Of a stretch of DNA of 64,000 nucleotides, positions 32,735 through 41,535 are shown piece by piece. Every line of letters starts with the position of its first letter. The stretch's first letter is position 1. The position numbers were made by a program, and so were the translations under genes. The notes beneath the pieces are model-generated. The model had not been told where the DNA came from and did not search any database. It saw only the letters and a list, made by a program, of their open reading frames with translations. Source of the DNA: Neolewinella xylanilytica (GTDB lineage Bacteria > Bacteroidota > Bacteroidia > Chitinophagales > Saprospiraceae); contig NZ_PTJC01000007.1 of NCBI RefSeq assembly GCF_002934605.1, forward strand, positions 248,001 to 312,000, in the 5' to 3' direction.

Positions 32735-34261
32735 ATGACAACACGTAAGATAAAATCCGCCCTTATTTCCGTGTACCATAAGGAAGGCCTCGGACCCATC
32801 ATCGATGGCCTGGCCAAGCTCGGCGTAACGATTTACAGCACGGGCGGAACGGAGACCTTCATTCGCGACCGCGGGGTGGAGGTCATTCCGGTCGAAGAGT
32901 TGACGGGTTACCCCTCGATCCTCGACGGTCGCGTAAAAACCCTCCACCCGAAAGTACACGGTGGCATCCTGGCCCGGCGGGAAGAGGATCACCTCAAGCA
33001 GCTGGCCCAGTTCGAGATCCCCGAGATCGACCTGGTGGTGGTGGACCTGTATCCCTTCGAGGAGACCGTGGCGAATACCGAGGAAGAAGACCTCATCATC
33101 GAGAAGATCGATATCGGCGGTATTGCCCTGATTCGGGCCGCCGCCAAGAATTACCGTGACGTGCTTATCGTACCCAGCCGGGAAGACTACGGCACGCTCC
33201 AGCAGATTATCGACGGTAAAGAAGGCGTCTCCGAGTTGGAAGACCGCCGGAAACTTGCCCGTCGCGCCTTTGCCGTCAGTAGCCACTACGATACGGCCAT
33301 CTTCACCTACTTCAACGCCGACGGCGCGCTGCCCGTCTTTAAACGGAGCGAGATGAAGGCAAAGGAATTGCGCTACGGTGAAAACCCCCATCAGCAAGCC
33401 ATCTTCTACGGACGGCTCAACGAGATGTTTACCAAGCTGAACGGCAAAGAGCTTAGCTTCAACAACCTGGTAGATATCGACGCCGCCGTTGGTATCATGA
33501 AGGAGTTCGAGGATGCCGACCCGTCCTTCGTCATCCTGAAGCACACCAACGCCTGCGGCGTCGCGGTGCGGCCCACCCAGCTCGAGGCCTGGCACGCTGC
33601 CCTGGCCGGCGATCCGGTGTCGGCCTTCGGCGGCATCCTGATCACCAACAGTCCGCTGGAACTCTCCACCGCCCAGGAGATCGATAAGCTGTTCTATGAA
33701 GTGCTTATCGCTCCCGACTTCACCGACTCGGCCCTGCAGCTGCTCAGTAAGAAGAAGAACCGCGTCTTGCTGCAGTACCACCACCTCCAGCAACAACCGC
33801 TCAGTTTCCGGAGCCTGCTGAACGGGGTGATCGTACAGGACACCGACCGGCAAACCGAAAGCGCCGACCAGTTCACGGTCGTCACCGAACGCCAGCCCAC
33901 CGGACGGGAAACCGCCGACCTCGTTTTCGCCAACAAGTGCGCCAAGCACCTCAAGTCGAATACCATCGCCCTGGTGCGGGATAACCAACTCATTGGAATG
34001 GGCTGCGGGCAGACCAGCCGCGTAGACGCCCTGAAGCAAGCCGTTACCAAAGCCAAGAATTTCGGTTTCGAACTCCAGGATGCCGTCATGGCCAGCGACG
34101 CTTTTTTCCCCTTCGGTGACTGCGTGGAGATCGCCGCGGAAGCAGGCATTACCGCCGTCGTACAGCCCGGGGGGTCTATTCGCGATCAAGACTCCATCGA
34201 CGCAGCAAATACGGCAAAGGTGGCGATGGTCACTACCGGCGTTCGGCATTTCAAGCACTAA
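32735..34261 (+). CDS. purH: Bifunctional AICAR transformylase/IMP cyclohydrolase
   Basis: This enzyme catalyses the last two steps of de novo purine synthesis: formyl transfer from 10-formyl-tetrahydrofolate to AICAR and closure to IMP. The N-terminal IMP cyclohydrolase (MGS-like) domain begins KIKSALISVYHKEGL with ISTGGTET-like YSTGGTET. The transformylase domain has the RYGENPHQ motif, LKHTNACGVA and the C-terminal GGSIRDQDSI segment. The length of 508 residues is normal. ATG 32735 was chosen because it aligns with the family start; an upstream in-frame TTG at 32678 lies within the promoter box. Confidence 0.97.
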   Translation: MTTRKIKSALISVYHKEGLGPIIDGLAKLGVTIYSTGGTETFIRDRGVEVIPVEELTGYPSILDGRVKTLHPKVHGGILARREEDHLKQLAQFEIPEIDLVVVDLYPFEETVANTEEEDLIIEKIDIGGIALIRAAAKNYRDVLIVPSREDYGTLQQIIDGKEGVSELEDRRKLARRAFAVSSHYDTAIFTYFNADGALPVFKRSEMKAKELRYGENPHQQAIFYGRLNEMFTKLNGKELSFNNLVDIDAAVGIMKEFEDADPSFVILKHTNACGVAVRPTQLEAWHAALAGDPVSAFGGILITNSPLELSTAQEIDKLFYEVLIAPDFTDSALQLLSKKKNRVLLQYHHLQQQPLSFRSLLNGVIVQDTDRQTESADQFTVVTERQPTGRETADLVFANKCAKHLKSNTIALVRDNQLIGMGCGQTSRVDALKQAVTKAKNFGFELQDAVMASDAFFPFGDCVEIAAEAGITAVVQPGGSIRDQDSIDAANTAKVAMVTTGVRHFKH

Positions 34262-34341
34262 GCCAAACGATCCACTCCGGAATTTAACTTCCGCTTAAGA
34301 ACCGATTGCCCCCGAATCCGCGTCTTATAGCCGACTTTACG

Positions 34342-35094
34342 TTGAACCTCAGCACCCGTCAACTCGTCATCGACATCGGAAATTCCGGCATCAAGGCCGC
34401 GATCTTCGTCGAAGATGAATTGGAGTCTCCCGTCCACCGGCTCGACCGCGACGATTGGGCGGCAATCGACGGGCTGGCGACCAACCCTGGAGTGAAAAAC
34501 ATCATCTATTCCACCGTGGCAAACGTGCCACCCGACCGGTGGATCGATAAATGGAAAAACAGCGGTCGCGGTGTGTACACCCTGGACCGGCGGCGGAATT
34601 TACCCTTCGCCTCCGAGTACCGGAGCCCCGAAACCCTCGGTCAGGATCGTATAGCCGTTGTGGCCGGTACGCTCGGACGTTTCACCACGGCCCGCCTGAT
34701 AGTCGATGCCGGAAGCTGCGTTACCCTGGATCTGGTAGATGCCGACGGCCGCTACCTGGGGGGCAATATCAGCCCCGGAGTAGGGATGCGCCTGCGTGCC
34801 ATGCACGAGGGTACCGCCCGGCTTCCCCTAATACCGCCCGGCGTGGTGGAGGGGGAGGTAGGCCTGACGACCGAAACGGCGCTCCGGCACGGCGGATTGC
34901 TCGGGGTAGTTTACGAAATCGAAGGGCTCTTCCTGCGGCTACGGGAACGCCATCCCGAACTGCAGCTCGTGCTCACCGGTGGTGACGCCCCTTTGTTATC
35001 GCCCCACTTTTCCATTCCGTTTCACCACTCACCCCAGTTGGTCCTGCGCGGGCTCAATCAAATATTGTCATCTTATGTCAACGAAGCGTTTTAA
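34342..35094 (+). CDS. coaX: Type III pantothenate kinase
   Basis: The enzyme phosphorylates pantothenate in the first step of coenzyme A synthesis and belongs to the ASKHA superfamily. Motifs are VIDIGNSGIK at the N-terminus, LGQDRIAVVAGTLG, IVDAGSCVTLDLVDADGRYL, GGNISPGVGMRLRAMHEGTA and LTGGDAPLL. The start is uncertain: no ATG precedes the first motif, and TTG codons at 34342 and 34306 are both possible; 34342 gives the usual short lead. It follows purH by about 80 bases, and its 3' end overlaps the next start by 20 bases, so an operon is likely. Confidence 0.92.
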   Translation: MNLSTRQLVIDIGNSGIKAAIFVEDELESPVHRLDRDDWAAIDGLATNPGVKNIIYSTVANVPPDRWIDKWKNSGRGVYTLDRRRNLPFASEYRSPETLGQDRIAVVAGTLGRFTTARLIVDAGSCVTLDLVDADGRYLGGNISPGVGMRLRAMHEGTARLPLIPPGVVEGEVGLTTETALRHGGLLGVVYEIEGLFLRLRERHPELQLVLTGGDAPLLSPHFSIPFHHSPQLVLRGLNQILSSYVNEAF

Positions 35095-36460
35095 ATCAAG
35101 TCTGCCCCCGTTTGCCCTGCTGCTCGGCCTGCTGTTCGTCAGCGGCCAGGCGCTCGCACAGGTTGCTGCCACGGAATTCGTTGACATTCGCCCGAAACAA
35201 AACAGCCCCCTCAGTCGCTTCGGCCTCGGCGATCCCCTGGATCAGGTGCACGCGGCTCAGGCCGGTATGGGTGCGCTGCAATCTACCTTCCAGGATGCCT
35301 ACCACCTCAATCTGCTCAACCCCGCCAGCCTGGCCAGCCTGCAGGCCACCAGTTTCGAGATCGGACTTTACGGGCGGTATTCCAATCTGGCCGACCGCAC
35401 GACCACGGCAACGGCCTACCAGGGAAACCTGCGGTACCTCGCCCTGGGCTTCCCCCTGCGTAACCCCATCAACCTCAGTCTGGAACAGCAACAGAACTCC
35501 TGGAACGCCGGCATGGCGTTTTCCCTCGCACCCACCACCCTCGTTGGCTACGATCTGGAGTTGAACGCCGACGATCCCGAGGCCGGTCCTACCTCGAATA
35601 ACCTCAAGGGAAATGGCGGCGCATACCGCGTGAGCTGGTCCACCGCCCTGCGGTTCCGCGGCCTCTCCGGGGGGGTGAACGTCAATTATAACTTCGGTAA
35701 ACTGACCAATAGCCGCATCTTGGTGTTCGACAGCATTCCGGAAGCCCTGGCTACGGAATCCTTGGATGAGCTTAGCATTAGCGGTTTCTCCCTCGGCTAC
35801 GGCGTACAGTACGCCTTCAACTTTAAGGACCTGAATGAGGAAGGACTACCGGTAGCCAACGGAAAACGCATTATCGTAGCGGCGAACGGTCAGTTGGGTG
35901 CTTCGGTGGACTCCGAGAGCAGCCTGCTTTTCCGGAAGTTCAGTCCCCTGGGTAACGTATCCATTCGCGACACCATCAGCTTCGAGGACAATATCGGCGG
36001 CACGGTGGACCTGCCGGCCAGCTACACCTTCGGGATTGCCTACGACGATTTCAATCGTTTCTTCGTGGGCGCCGAGTACGGTCGTACGGCCTACGGCAGT
36101 TATCGCAACACCGAACAGCCCGAACAATTAGCCGATGTCAACCGGTTCGCCCTAGGGTTACAGTTTATTCCCAACGCCACCTCTTACAATAACTACTGGG
36201 CCCGCGTTCGCTACCGGCTCGGTGCCCGCCTGGAAGACGATCCGCGGGTGATCGAGGGAGTGCAGGCTCGCCGAAATGCCGTTACTTTAGGGTTCGGATT
36301 GCCCATTCAATTGCCACGACAGCAGATCTCCTTCCTTGATCTTGCCGTCGAATATGGTAAATTTGGGGTGCCGGATATTCTTGATGAAAGCTATGTACAA
36401 CTTACACTGGGTTTCAGTCTGAACGACAACTCCTGGTTCTTTAAACGCAAACTCAATTAA
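35075..36460 (+). CDS. Outer-membrane beta-barrel protein
   Basis: The 461-residue protein has a clear signal peptide (LLLGLLFVSGQALAQ). A FadL-like leading region (NSPLSRFGLGDPLDQVHAAQ, NLLNPASLASLQ) precedes alternating amphipathic strands ending in an aromatic C-terminus typical of barrels (VQLTLGFSLNDNSWFFKRKL). It overlaps coaX by 20 bases, and the next gene starts six bases after its stop, so coaX, this gene and the TPR gene look like one transcript. A similar order occurs elsewhere in Bacteroidota, to my recollection. Hydrophobic-compound transport is possible by analogy with FadL. Confidence 0.8.
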   Translation: MSTKRFKSSLPPFALLLGLLFVSGQALAQVAATEFVDIRPKQNSPLSRFGLGDPLDQVHAAQAGMGALQSTFQDAYHLNLLNPASLASLQATSFEIGLYGRYSNLADRTTTATAYQGNLRYLALGFPLRNPINLSLEQQQNSWNAGMAFSLAPTTLVGYDLELNADDPEAGPTSNNLKGNGGAYRVSWSTALRFRGLSGGVNVNYNFGKLTNSRILVFDSIPEALATESLDELSISGFSLGYGVQYAFNFKDLNEEGLPVANGKRIIVAANGQLGASVDSESSLLFRKFSPLGNVSIRDTISFEDNIGGTVDLPASYTFGIAYDDFNRFFVGAEYGRTAYGSYRNTEQPEQLADVNRFALGLQFIPNATSYNNYWARVRYRLGARLEDDPRVIEGVQARRNAVTLGFGLPIQLPRQQISFLDLAVEYGKFGVPDILDESYVQLTLGFSLNDNSWFFKRKLN

Positions 36461-36466
36461 ACCAAT

Positions 36467-37861
36467 ATGCAAACTCTAATCCGCACCTTCGCGCTGTTGC
36501 TGGTTTTCTGCGGCTCCGCTTCCGTAGTCAACGGTCAGTGCGAAACCTGGGTGGACTCGCCCCAAAAGGAGCAGGCGGAAAATGCGCACGTCGCATACCG
36601 CAACCTAGTCCGCAATAAAACCGCCGAAGACCTGGCCGCCCTGGGCGAAGAGGAATTCAATGCCGCCTTTAGCAACTGGCAACAAGCCTACGAGATCGCT
36701 CCCGCGGCCGACGGTCAGCGGGCCTTCCACTACCAGGACGGTCGCATGTTCTACAAGGCCCTGCGCCAGAAAACCGAAGATTCCGCTAAGAAGCAGGAAT
36801 ACACGGATATGATCTTTACCCTCTACGACCAGCAGGCGCAATGCTATCCTAAGGATGAAGCTTTTCTCCTAGGTCGCAAAGGCTCGGATATGTTCTACCT
36901 CGCCGGCTACAGTGAAGAGGCCATCGAAGTGCTGGAAGACGCCATCGATCAGGCCGGTAACGACACGGAATACGTCGTACTCGCCCCCCTGGGGAAGTTG
37001 CTCAACTACTACTTCAAGGAAGAGGTTATCGACAACGCCCGCGTCCGGGAGCTGTACGACAAAGCGGTAAAAGTAGCCGATTACAACATCGAAAAGGAGA
37101 ACTACGCCGAGTACTACCAGGCCGGTAAGGACAACCTCGAAGCCGACGTGCTGGAGTTCGCTGACGAGATTTTCGACTGCGCATATTTCAAGGATATGCT
37201 CATCCCGAAAGCCCAGGAGAACAAGGACAGCCTTGACATCCTCCGCTACATTGTCACCAAACTCAAAGCGCAGGGTTGCGACAGCACCGACGCCGACGTA
37301 GTGATGGTACAGAATATGTACGACGAACTCTACGCCGAGAAAGCCGAGGAGTACGAGGCCGAACGGATCCGCTTGAACCCCGCCTACGCCGCTTCGGTAG
37401 CGTACGAAGAAGAGCGCTTCAGCGATGCCGTCGACCTCTACGAAGCTGCCGTTGAGAAGACCGACGACAACGAGAAGAAAGCACAGTACGTGTACCAAAT
37501 CGCTCAGATCCAGTTGGGTAAGCTCGGCCAGTACAGCAGTGCCCGCTCTAACGCCAACCGGGCCGCCGAACTGAACCCCGGATGGGGCAAGCCCTACATC
37601 CTCATCGGTGACCTTTACGCCCGCATGAGCAGCGGTTGTGGTGACGCCTGGGACCAGCGCCTCGCCGTCCTCGCTGCCATCGATAAGTATAGCTACGCCA
37701 AGAGTGTCGATTCGGAAGTAGCCGGCGACGCTAACCGGCGCATCGCGAACTACAGCAGTTCGATGCCTATCCGAGCGGACGCATTCTCCCGTGGCCTCGA
37801 AGAAGGTGCCCGCCTCAAGGTGGGGTGCGGTATCGGAGAAACCGTTACCCTGCGCTTCTAG
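36467..37861 (+). CDS. Exported TPR-repeat protein
   Basis: The 464-residue protein has a signal peptide (LIRTFALLLVFCGSASVVNG). The rest is an alpha-solenoid with tetratricopeptide-like units (for example FYLAGYSEEAIEVLEDAIDQ, YEEERFSDAVDLYEAAVEKT, YSSARSNANRAAELNPGWGK). It is therefore a periplasmic scaffold for protein-protein contacts. It is six bases downstream of the outer-membrane protein gene, and transcription probably ends at the hairpin at 37883. Partners are unknown; the barrel upstream is the obvious candidate. Confidence 0.82.
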   Translation: MQTLIRTFALLLVFCGSASVVNGQCETWVDSPQKEQAENAHVAYRNLVRNKTAEDLAALGEEEFNAAFSNWQQAYEIAPAADGQRAFHYQDGRMFYKALRQKTEDSAKKQEYTDMIFTLYDQQAQCYPKDEAFLLGRKGSDMFYLAGYSEEAIEVLEDAIDQAGNDTEYVVLAPLGKLLNYYFKEEVIDNARVRELYDKAVKVADYNIEKENYAEYYQAGKDNLEADVLEFADEIFDCAYFKDMLIPKAQENKDSLDILRYIVTKLKAQGCDSTDADVVMVQNMYDELYAEKAEEYEAERIRLNPAYAASVAYEEERFSDAVDLYEAAVEKTDDNEKKAQYVYQIAQIQLGKLGQYSSARSNANRAAELNPGWGKPYILIGDLYARMSSGCGDAWDQRLAVLAAIDKYSYAKSVDSEVAGDANRRIANYSSSMPIRADAFSRGLEEGARLKVGCGIGETVTLRF

Positions 37862-37882
37862 TCCCGTTCGACGACGCTTTAC

Positions 37883-37919
37883 AAATCCCCTCCGGCAACT
37901 CCGCCGGAGGGGATTTTCT
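37883..37919 (+). terminator. Rho-independent terminator after the coaX-TPR operon
   Basis: A long GC stem (AATCCCCTCCGGC / GCCGGAGGGGATT) with a short loop is followed by a T run at 37914-37917. It lies 22 bases after the TPR stop. Confidence 0.85.
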
Positions 37920-38147
37920 ATTAGCGGCGGCCCGCCAGCTCCTCCCGGATCGCGGGGCGGCCTGATTTGCTTTGTCCGGCACGAATCGCTTAACGGGAAA
38001 CCACGGGCACCGGACCGGTCACCAGGCCCGCCAACTTTTCCGGGAATGTGGCTGCACCTGCGCCCCGACGCCCTGGTGCATTTCGCAAATAGTCGATAAA
38101 TTTCCCAGACTCGTCGAGGCGCGCAAACTAAGCGGGGGTTGCGGACC

Positions 38148-38179
38148 TTTTGTACACCACATGGGGATCGTTATCTTTG
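38148..38179 (+). promoter_or_regulatory. Full Bacteroidota promoter (TTTTG, 19 bp, TATCTTTG)
   Basis: A -33 TTTTG (38148-38152) is separated by 19 bases from TATCTTTG (38172-38179). This is the best textbook promoter in the window. Transcription should start near 38186 and supports the ATG at 38205. Confidence 0.75.
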
Positions 38180-38204
38180 GCGAGTGCCCCTTAAACATAG
38201 AAAG

Positions 38205-39230
38205 ATGGAAGCACCACAAATGAAACCGAAGTCATTCTGGAAACGGCCCGAGGGCGTAACGGGGCTGCTGTTCCTGGTAGCGATCTTTGCCGTGCTGGGC
38301 TTCGTGGTGGTCAATTTCGGAGCCGCGATCCTGAGCTTCATCAGTACCACGATCGGACTGGTGGTGGCGGGGTTGATCGTAGCCGGTCTGCTCTACATGG
38401 TTTTCGATCCGCGGATGCGCAACCTCGTATTTTACATGTACAAGAGCATCATGCGGGCCATCACCGGCGTCTTCGTACAGATCGATCCCATCGGCATCCT
38501 GAAGACCTACGTCGAGGAGCTCCAGGGCAATCTGCGGAAGATGAACAAGCAGATCAGCCAGCTGCGGGCCCAGATGCACAAGCTTAAGGAACAGATCGTG
38601 AACAACGAGCGCGATATCCGCAGCAATTTGCAGATCGCCGGTAAGGCCAAAGAAACCAACAAGCGCAACGTGATGATCCTGAAGAGCCGGCGCGCCGGCC
38701 GCCTCAAGGACAGCAACATCAAGCTGGAGGAACTCTACAAAAAAATGGAGGTGCTCTACCGGGTGCTTACCAAAATGTACGAGAACAGCCAGATTCTCGC
38801 CGAGGACATCACCGACCAAGTAGCCGTTAAGGAACAGGAGCGAAAAGCCATCCACGCCAGCCACGGGGCCATGAACTCCGCCATGAGCGTCATTCAGGGC
38901 GACCCCGACCAGCGCGCTATGTTCGATATGGCCATGGAGAACATCACCGAGGACGTAGCCAACAAAGTGGGCGAAATGGAACGTTTCATGGAAGTTTCCG
39001 CCAACTTCATGGATTCCGTCGACCTCCAGAACGGCGTTTTCGAGGAAGAGGGCCTTAACATGCTCGAAAAGTGGGAAAAGGAGTCCAACTCCCTGCTGTT
39101 GGGTGAAGAGAAGTCAGCGCTCCTCCTGCAGGCGAACAACGATAGCGAAGTCCTCGACCTGGATGCCCCCGTACCCGAACGCGCCCGCAAAACTGGCGAA
39201 AGCAATCAGTACGACTCGTTTTTCAATTGA
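38205..39230 (+). CDS. PspA/IM30-like coiled-coil membrane protein
   Basis: The 341-residue protein has two adjacent membrane segments (about 17-65; LLFLVAIFAVLGFVVVNFGA, then TTIGLVVAGLIVAGLLYMVF). A long coiled coil follows (IDPIGILKTYVEELQGNLRK, QISQLRAQMHKLKEQI) and resembles the DPxxxLxxYxxEL start of PspA/IM30. PspA proteins guard membrane integrity under stress, but true PspA lacks transmembrane segments, so this is a membrane-tethered relative at best. The start at ATG 38205 follows from the promoter; an earlier ATG at 38139 would lie upstream of the predicted transcription start. Confidence 0.65.
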   Translation: MEAPQMKPKSFWKRPEGVTGLLFLVAIFAVLGFVVVNFGAAILSFISTTIGLVVAGLIVAGLLYMVFDPRMRNLVFYMYKSIMRAITGVFVQIDPIGILKTYVEELQGNLRKMNKQISQLRAQMHKLKEQIVNNERDIRSNLQIAGKAKETNKRNVMILKSRRAGRLKDSNIKLEELYKKMEVLYRVLTKMYENSQILAEDITDQVAVKEQERKAIHASHGAMNSAMSVIQGDPDQRAMFDMAMENITEDVANKVGEMERFMEVSANFMDSVDLQNGVFEEEGLNMLEKWEKESNSLLLGEEKSALLLQANNDSEVLDLDAPVPERARKTGESNQYDSFFN

Positions 39231-39233
39231 TGG

Positions 39234-39276
39234 TCGGTTGTCGGTTGTCGGTTGTCGGTTGTCGGGTGTTGGGTTG
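39234..39276. repeat. Heptamer tandem repeat TCGGTTG
   Basis: Four perfect TCGGTTG units (39234-39261) are followed by degenerate copies. It lies immediately after the PspA-like gene stop. Confidence 0.85.
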
Positions 39277-39312
39277 TCCGCTATACGATCAATGAATCAC
39301 TAATTAGCGTAG

Positions 39313-39428
39313 TTAGCTGACTAAAACTAACCGCGACTGCAAGGAGCGACTAACGAACTAACCAGATGGCGAAGCCAGCTGACTAAAAGACTAAAAGACT
39401 AAAAGACTAAAAGACTAAAAGACTAATT
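39313..39428 (-). repeat. Inverted relative of the 31-kb array plus octamer tandem
   Basis: The left part contains CTAACCGCGACTGCAAGGAG, the reverse complement of the 30971-31330 unit (CTCCxTGCxGTCGCGGTTAG). The right part is five perfect GACTAAAA octamers plus a partial one (39381-39428), equivalent to repeated TTTTAGTC. It ends at the start codon of the histidine kinase. Confidence 0.85.
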
Positions 39429-40419
39429 GCGCAAGCTCCCCCTAATCAGCTACGCCATCATCGCCTACATGCTGCTCGCGTTCGGCTGGTGGTCCATCCT
39501 ACTGCTGCGGAAGAACGAGGAAGCACATAATGCACGGGTCGATAAGCTGGCCATCGAGCTCGCGGTACAGAAGCGCATCGAACGCGCCAGTGATTTTCGG
39601 TTGACCGAGAATTACCAACGGTTGACCGACCAGTTCGAGCGGCAGCAGCGGATGATCCTTGGTGAGGCCCTGCTGCTGGTTGTCAGTCTGGCCGGAGGGC
39701 TCTACCTACTCTTTCGTAACCTGAAGAAGGAAATCAGTGCGGCCGAACAACAGCGCAACTTCTTGCTGAGCATCACCCACGAGCTGAAGTCGCCCCTCGC
39801 CGGAATTCGCCTGATCCTGGAAACCTTTCAGCGTCGCCGGGAACTCAAGCCGGAAATCCAACATAAGCTGAGCACCAACGCCCTGGCCGAAACCGATCGC
39901 CTTACCGCCCTCGTCAACGACCTCCTGCTGAGCGCGAAGCTGGAAAACGTGTATCAGCTCAACCGGGAGCCCATCGACTTCGGCCAGCTGGTGCAGGACG
40001 CCGCCGACCGGGTGGTGATGAAATACCGGGGAGCTAACGTCCACGTCGACATCGAGCCGGATATTCCGACCATCTTTGGCGATATGCCCGGACTGACCAG
40101 CGTCGTCGTTAATTTGTTGGAAAACGCGGCCAAGTACAGTCAGCCGGACCCGGTGATCCACACGGCCCTGGCCCGGGGCGGAGACAGCGAAATCGTGTGG
40201 ACGGTGCAGGACAACGGCGTCGGGATCCCCGACCGGGAAAAGCGACGGGTGTGGACGAAATTTTACCGCGTCGGCAACGAGGATACCCGCAGCACCAAGG
40301 GCACCGGCCTCGGTCTTTTCATCGTACGGCAGATCGTGGAAAAACACGGCGGGCAGATTGAGCTGAAGGACAACCAGCCGAGGGGTACCGTGTTCCGGGT
40401 GTACCTTCCCGTCAAATAA
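39427..40419 (+). CDS. Sensor histidine kinase
   Basis: The 330-residue protein has two membrane segments (about 7-27 and 79-97) around a short periplasmic helical loop. The HisKA dimerisation domain has phospho-acceptor His118 in SITHELKSPLAGIRL. The HATPase_c domain has the N box NLLENAAKYS, G1 DNGVGIP and G2 GTGLGLFIVR. The start is TTG, directly after the octamer repeat, so repeat-length change could alter expression or the leader. No response regulator is adjacent; gcvT follows after five bases. The signal is unknown. Confidence 0.92.
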   Translation: MRKLPLISYAIIAYMLLAFGWWSILLLRKNEEAHNARVDKLAIELAVQKRIERASDFRLTENYQRLTDQFERQQRMILGEALLLVVSLAGGLYLLFRNLKKEISAAEQQRNFLLSITHELKSPLAGIRLILETFQRRRELKPEIQHKLSTNALAETDRLTALVNDLLLSAKLENVYQLNREPIDFGQLVQDAADRVVMKYRGANVHVDIEPDIPTIFGDMPGLTSVVVNLLENAAKYSQPDPVIHTALARGGDSEIVWTVQDNGVGIPDREKRRVWTKFYRVGNEDTRSTKGTGLGLFIVRQIVEKHGGQIELKDNQPRGTVFRVYLPVK

Positions 40420-40424
40420 ATGCT

Positions 40425-41525
40425 ATGCAAACCACTCCGCTCAATGATACCCACCGCCACCTGGAGGCGAAACTGGTAAACTTTGCCGGCTTTGAAATGC
40501 CGCTCGTGTATAGCTCCCTGAAGGAAGAGCACCACGCCGTGCGAGAGGCGGCCGGGATCTTCGATGTATCCCACATGGGGGAGTTCATTGTACGGGGCGC
40601 CGGAGCGCAGGAACTAGTGCAATACGTAACCAGTAACGACGTCCGAAAACTAGCCGAGGGCCAGGCCCAGTACAGTTGCCTCCCCCGGCCCGAGGGGGGT
40701 ATCGTCGACGACCTGCTGGTTTATCGACTCCCGCATAACCCCCGCATGGGTAAAGGCAGCGAGCACCCCACTTACATGCTGGTAGTCAATGCCAGCAACA
40801 TTCAGAAGGACTGGGACTGGATCGCCAGCCACAATACCTTCGGTGCGGAGATGCTGGACATCAGCGACCACACCGCCCTACTGGCCGTCCAGGGCCCGAA
40901 GGCCACCGAAATACTGGAGCCGCTGACCGACGTGGATCTCGCCGCCATACCCTATTACCACTTCGTGCGGGGTAGCCTGGCCGGGGTCGACAATGTCCTC
41001 ATTTCCGCCACCGGATACACCGGCGCGGGCGGTTTCGAACTGTACCTGGATGCAGACCATGCCAAGACGGTCTGGAATGCCGTCATGGACGCCGGCAAAC
41101 CCCACGGACTCCTCCCCGCCGGCCTCGGTGCCCGCGATACCCTGCGGCTGGAAAAGGGGTACTGCCTGTATGGCAACGACATCAACGATACGACTTCTCC
41201 CCTGGAGGCCGGGCTGGGGTGGATCACCAAACTCAGTGGTGACGATTTCGTAGGGAAAGACTTCCTGCTCCGGCAAAAAGAAGCGGGCATTCAGCGGAGG
41301 CTCGTCGCGTTTCGGGTGCACGACCGCCGTGCCCCCCGTCAGGGATATCCGATTCTAAGCCAGGCCGGAGAACGAATTGGCGAAGTGACCAGCGGTACCC
41401 ACGCCCCGAGCCTGGATTACCCCCTGGGATTGGGCTACGTAGCTTCCGGTCACCACCAGGTAGGCACGAAAATTCAAATCGACCTCGGACGTAAAACGAT
41501 GCAGGCGGAGATTGTGAAGCTATAA
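40425..41525 (+). CDS. gcvT: Aminomethyltransferase of the glycine cleavage system
   Basis: This is the T protein, which transfers the methylene group of aminomethyl-lipoyl GcvH to tetrahydrofolate and releases ammonia. Family motifs include HHAVREAAGIFDVSHMGEF, the folate-binding TGYTGAGGFELYLDAD segment, GARDTLRLEKGYCLYGND and the C-terminal GTHAPSLDYPLGLGYV. The length of 366 residues is normal. It is five bases after the histidine kinase gene, so co-transcribed; gcvH and gcvP are not in the window. Confidence 0.96.
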   Translation: MQTTPLNDTHRHLEAKLVNFAGFEMPLVYSSLKEEHHAVREAAGIFDVSHMGEFIVRGAGAQELVQYVTSNDVRKLAEGQAQYSCLPRPEGGIVDDLLVYRLPHNPRMGKGSEHPTYMLVVNASNIQKDWDWIASHNTFGAEMLDISDHTALLAVQGPKATEILEPLTDVDLAAIPYYHFVRGSLAGVDNVLISATGYTGAGGFELYLDADHAKTVWNAVMDAGKPHGLLPAGLGARDTLRLEKGYCLYGNDINDTTSPLEAGLGWITKLSGDDFVGKDFLLRQKEAGIQRRLVAFRVHDRRAPRQGYPILSQAGERIGEVTSGTHAPSLDYPLGLGYVASGHHQVGTKIQIDLGRKTMQAEIVKL

Positions 41526-41535
41526 ACGCGCGAAG

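Noticed and set aside
32708-34258. Reverse-strand frame of 516 codons opposite purH
   Set aside because: Exactly mirrors a well-supported gene; no family-like sequence.
40300-40424. Glycine riboswitch before gcvT
   Set aside because: gcvT starts five bases after the histidine kinase stop, leaving no room for an aptamer.
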